Shown: positions 62,075 through 64,000 of the stretch, piece after piece
How positions within the stretch are numbered: the stretch's first letter is position 1
Layout: every line of letters begins with the position of its first letter
Assembly: GCF_000152985.1 (NCBI RefSeq)
Contig: NZ_CH672395.1
Coordinates: 1,425,074 to 1,489,073 of the forward strand
Origin: Leeuwenhoekiella blandensis MED217
GTDB lineage: Bacteria > Bacteroidota > Bacteroidia > Flavobacteriales > Flavobacteriaceae
Length of the DNA: 64,000 nt
Direction: 5' to 3'
Translations under genes and position numbers: made by a program
The notes under the pieces: model-generated
Database searches by the model: none
Seen by the model: the letters and a program-made list of their open reading frames with translations, nothing else
Told to the model about the DNA's origin: nothing

Positions 62075-62809
62075 TTACTTTTTGCTGATGCTGCCACCAG
62101 AACTTTCGGCTACGGCAACTTCCTGAGGATCTCCCCAATAATCAATATCGCCGCCGCTAGAAGCTTTAGAATTCATTTCTTTAGATACATAAGTACGTAT
62201 ACTTCCTGCACTTGAAGCTTCGGCTTCGCAATATTCTGCTTTTAGATCTTTTGCATTAATGGTTGCCGCTGAGCTTGCGTCAAAGTTGAGTTTTTGCGCA
62301 GAACCATTAAGACTTAAGGTAGCCGCGCTGCTTGCATCGGCTGTGATCTCTCGTATTTCAACATCTAATTTTACCGTCGCTGCACTTGAAACATCAAAAT
62401 TGATTTTGTCCCCGGTTAGCATTTCGGTTGCAGTGATGTTTGATGCGCTACTGGCTTTAATGGCCTGTAAAGGTTGTGTATAGATCACGTGAATAACCCG
62501 AGAAGTTGCATTACCAATGTTTGAATTGTCTGTAGATTCAATACGTAAAGTACTTCCTTCATAATGAACATCAAGATATTCTAGTAAGTTTTCATCTACC
62601 TCTGCGATAACTTTTGGGCTTGTTCCTTTTTCTAGAATCACGTCCCAGCCGTTACTGCTATGTACTCTTGAGAATTCTTGATCAAGATTTAAATCTTGGG
62701 TAACAACATTGCCGTTACCTTCAATTTGCCCCATTTGTATGTTGAAATTACATGAGGTGAGCATAAGTGCGGCAAAACCGCTGACGAAAAGTTTAATTAA
62801 TGTAGTCAT
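62075..62809 (-). CDS. Head-GIN domain lipoprotein (DUF2807)
   Basis: A 244-residue lipoprotein (lipobox MLTSC). The DUF2807 body is a parallel beta-solenoid-like repeat visible as recurring xSSAAT/ASSAxx motifs (DVSSAATVKLDV, DASSAATLSLNG, DASSAATINAKD, EASSAGSIRT, KASSGGDIDYWG) spaced about 17-20 residues. It often accompanies PspC genes, as here, and is thought to be part of envelope-stress functions. Repeat C lies between the two genes. Confidence 0.9.
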   Translation of the reverse strand: MTTLIKLFVSGFAALMLTSCNFNIQMGQIEGNGNVVTQDLNLDQEFSRVHSSNGWDVILEKGTSPKVIAEVDENLLEYLDVHYEGSTLRIESTDNSNIGNATSRVIHVIYTQPLQAIKASSASNITATEMLTGDKINFDVSSAATVKLDVEIREITADASSAATLSLNGSAQKLNFDASSAATINAKDLKAEYCEAEASSAGSIRTYVSKEMNSKASSGGDIDYWGDPQEVAVAESSGGSISKK

Positions 62810-62840
62810 AAGTGTTGATTTTTTGATTGATGTTTTTCTG

Positions 62841-62965
62841 GCATTGCCAGAAGATTAAATACTCCTGGGCTTGCCTTTAAATTAAAAATTTGTTTCTAAT
62901 AATAACCTCAGGGACCTGTCGCTGTCAGAAGACAGGTTTGCCCTGAGTTAGTTTATTTAGTTTAT
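62841..62965. repeat. Dispersed intergenic repeat, copy C
   Basis: The most diverged copy: CATTGCCAGAAGATTAAATA and CTCCTGGGCTTGCCT match copy B loosely, TTAAAAATTTGTTTC matches moderately, and CCCTGAGTTAGTTTA exactly. A different dyad, CCTGTC/GACAGG, is inserted within it. The right end runs over the stop codon of the PspC-type gene at 62957. Confidence 0.55.
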
Positions 62966-64000
62966 CGTGTCTACCACTTTTGCAATGGTATCATTTTTAA
63001 GTTCGGGTCTAACGTTTAACCCGTCTTTTTTAGGTGCGGCTACCGCTTTATATTCATATACGGTTCCTGTAGCTGTAGAATCTTGGGGTGTCTCATCTGC
63101 CTTCCAGTCTTCGGCTTCCTCAAGTTCTTCGATAACTTCTTCAGGGCAATTTAGACATACAAGTTCTGAATTTTCCATTAGAGAATAATACCCTACAAAC
63201 TTGTGATCCAGAACATCAGAATAACGGTTTCTGTGGTAACTGTTGATGTTCTTATCAGTTAACAGAATGGTTCCTTCAGGAATCGCAAGAATAAGATCTA
63301 CTTCCTGACTGCGGTATTTGTTTTCAATACTGCTTACAAAGTAATTGTCAAGAAGAAGCGTGTTTTCATCCATTTCAAAATTATAAACGATGTTACTTGC
63401 ACGAACCTGAGCGGCATCATAAGAGCTTCCTTGTGAGGTTTTCTTAATGATAAGCTTAGCCTCTGGAGAGTCACTTTTTTGTACACTAAGATTTACATCA
63501 CGGTTGTACAATACTTTGTTACCCGCTGCATCGGTGCGAATCTTCCAATTGTCATTATGGTATTTGTAGGCGCCATATTGATTTTGGGTGATCATTTTTA
63601 CACTTAAGGTATCTCCGGCTCTTATAGGTAAGGTTTCAGAAATAAGAGCTTCGCCTTCTACTGCAGTCGCCATGCCTTGACGTACTCCCAATACCGCGAG
63701 TACCATTACCGCGATAAACCAAACGCCCAGCATCGTTAATTTGGCAACAACAGGAATACGTTTTAGGGTTGTAACCAGAATGCGCAAACCAAGATAGAAT
63801 AACATAAAGAACGGAATCCCTATCGCTACAAACGTGAGCAAACTTATAAGCCACAATGGAGCGCCAGAAGTATTGACCATCTCTACATAATCTGCGATGC
63901 TACCATCAACAAAATCTAAAGTTCCTGCTGAAAAGAGTCCTACAAAGAGACCAATAAGGGTCGAGCCACCGGTTATAACGAGTAGAATACCTATGAATTT
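62957..64000 (-). CDS. PspC-type envelope protein (N-terminus cut by window edge)
   Basis: The frame stays open to base 64000, so the ATG at 63880 is internal. At least 347 residues are visible. Three hydrophobic segments come first (KFIGILLVITGGSTLIGLF, LWLISLLTFVAIGIPFFMLF, LTMLGVWFIAVMVLAVLGV), followed by a 230-residue soluble part with IPEGTILLTDKNINSYH. This pattern fits the C-terminal part of Bacteroidota PspC-domain proteins, whose short PspC domain would lie beyond the edge. A Cys-x-x-Cys (LVCLNCPEE) sits near the acidic tail. It neighbours the head-GIN gene, as is usual. Confidence 0.78.
   Translation of the reverse strand, partial: KFIGILLVITGGSTLIGLFVGLFSAGTLDFVDGSIADYVEMVNTSGAPLWLISLLTFVAIGIPFFMLFYLGLRILVTTLKRIPVVAKLTMLGVWFIAVMVLAVLGVRQGMATAVEGEALISETLPIRAGDTLSVKMITQNQYGAYKYHNDNWKIRTDAAGNKVLYNRDVNLSVQKSDSPEAKLIIKKTSQGSSYDAAQVRASNIVYNFEMDENTLLLDNYFVSSIENKYRSQEVDLILAIPEGTILLTDKNINSYHRNRYSDVLDHKFVGYYSLMENSELVCLNCPEEVIEELEEAEDWKADETPQDSTATGTVYEYKAVAAPKKDGLNVRPELKNDTIAKVVDTIN

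Noticed and set aside
1..64000. CRISPR array, prophage, insertion sequence or integron
   Set aside because: No regularly spaced repeats, no transposase, integrase or phage structural genes were found. The only repeats are the three intergenic elements described.

Overview
The window looks like a chromosomal segment of a marine-type member of the Flavobacteriaceae (Bacteroidota). Evidence: a SusC/SusD outer-membrane pair, flavobacterial-type promoters (TTG, 17-21 nt spacer, TAnnTTTG) before several genes, and family markers such as DUF4290, DUF2911, head-GIN/PspC, a MurA with Asp in place of the catalytic Cys, a NUDIX-type sugar regulator and YqgE. The genus cannot be fixed from sequence alone. 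Both edges cut a gene: the transglutaminase/DUF2126 gene on the left is open to base 1, and the PspC-type gene on the right is open to base 64000.

Layout. 1-6800: a three-gene cassette (transglutaminase-DUF2126, circularly permuted ATP-grasp fused to alpha-E, second transglutaminase) of the predicted amidoligase/peptide-modification type. 6797-8248: small genes (GNAT, an HMA-fold protein lacking CxxC, a PH-domain protein). 8424-12057: xylB-xylA with a divergent NUDIX-type regulator. 12115-18049: RND tripartite efflux operon. 18547-32328: SusC/SusD, two alkaline-phosphatase-superfamily esterases, a PbfA-type PLP lyase, a calcineurin-like phosphoesterase, a DUF5690/OPA-like transporter, a FAD aminophosphonate oxidase and a phosphonatase-like HAD, with a convergent XRE-cupin regulator. 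I read this block as an outer-membrane-to-cytosol organophosphonate utilisation locus. 33124-41714: housekeeping genes (tRNA-Met, START-like protein, class IV aminotransferase, YqgE, HU, fmt-recQ-AAA ATPase, DUF493, DUF4290, murA). 41711-48489: hutH-hutI-hutU-hutG with a divergent LysR gene. 48504-51063: nucleotidase, membrane protein plus ABC ATPase, methyltransferase, and a small lipoprotein with an ATA start. 51155-53728: SRPBCC-SDR-photolyase group. 54014-60347: DUF2911 protein and the operon PIG-L deacetylase, 35-residue membrane peptide, Na+/solute symporter, Gfo/Idh oxidoreductase. 60491-64000: Maf, UbiA-type prenyltransferase, head-GIN lipoprotein and PspC-type protein.

The most interesting system is the phosphonate locus. 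PbfA (hydroxy-aminoethylphosphonate to phosphonoacetaldehyde) and a FAD oxidase (N-methyl or related aminophosphonate to aldehyde) would both feed one phosphonatase that keeps the Schiff-base lysine. No PhnW, C-P lyase or PhnCDE is present. The locus instead has SusCD, three secreted phosphoesterases (one carrying sugar-associated chitobiase-like and PA14-like domains) and an inner-membrane carrier whose basic residues line up by eye with those of GlpT. That set suggests use of phosphonate-decorated glycans or lipids.

Other points: two genes too short or too unusual for normal gene calling (a 35-aa membrane peptide and a 62-aa lipoprotein with an ATA start), a three-copy intergenic repeat family, a TTGTTtAACAA element before three transcription units, terminators packed against the next promoter, and five genes that appear to start at TTG.
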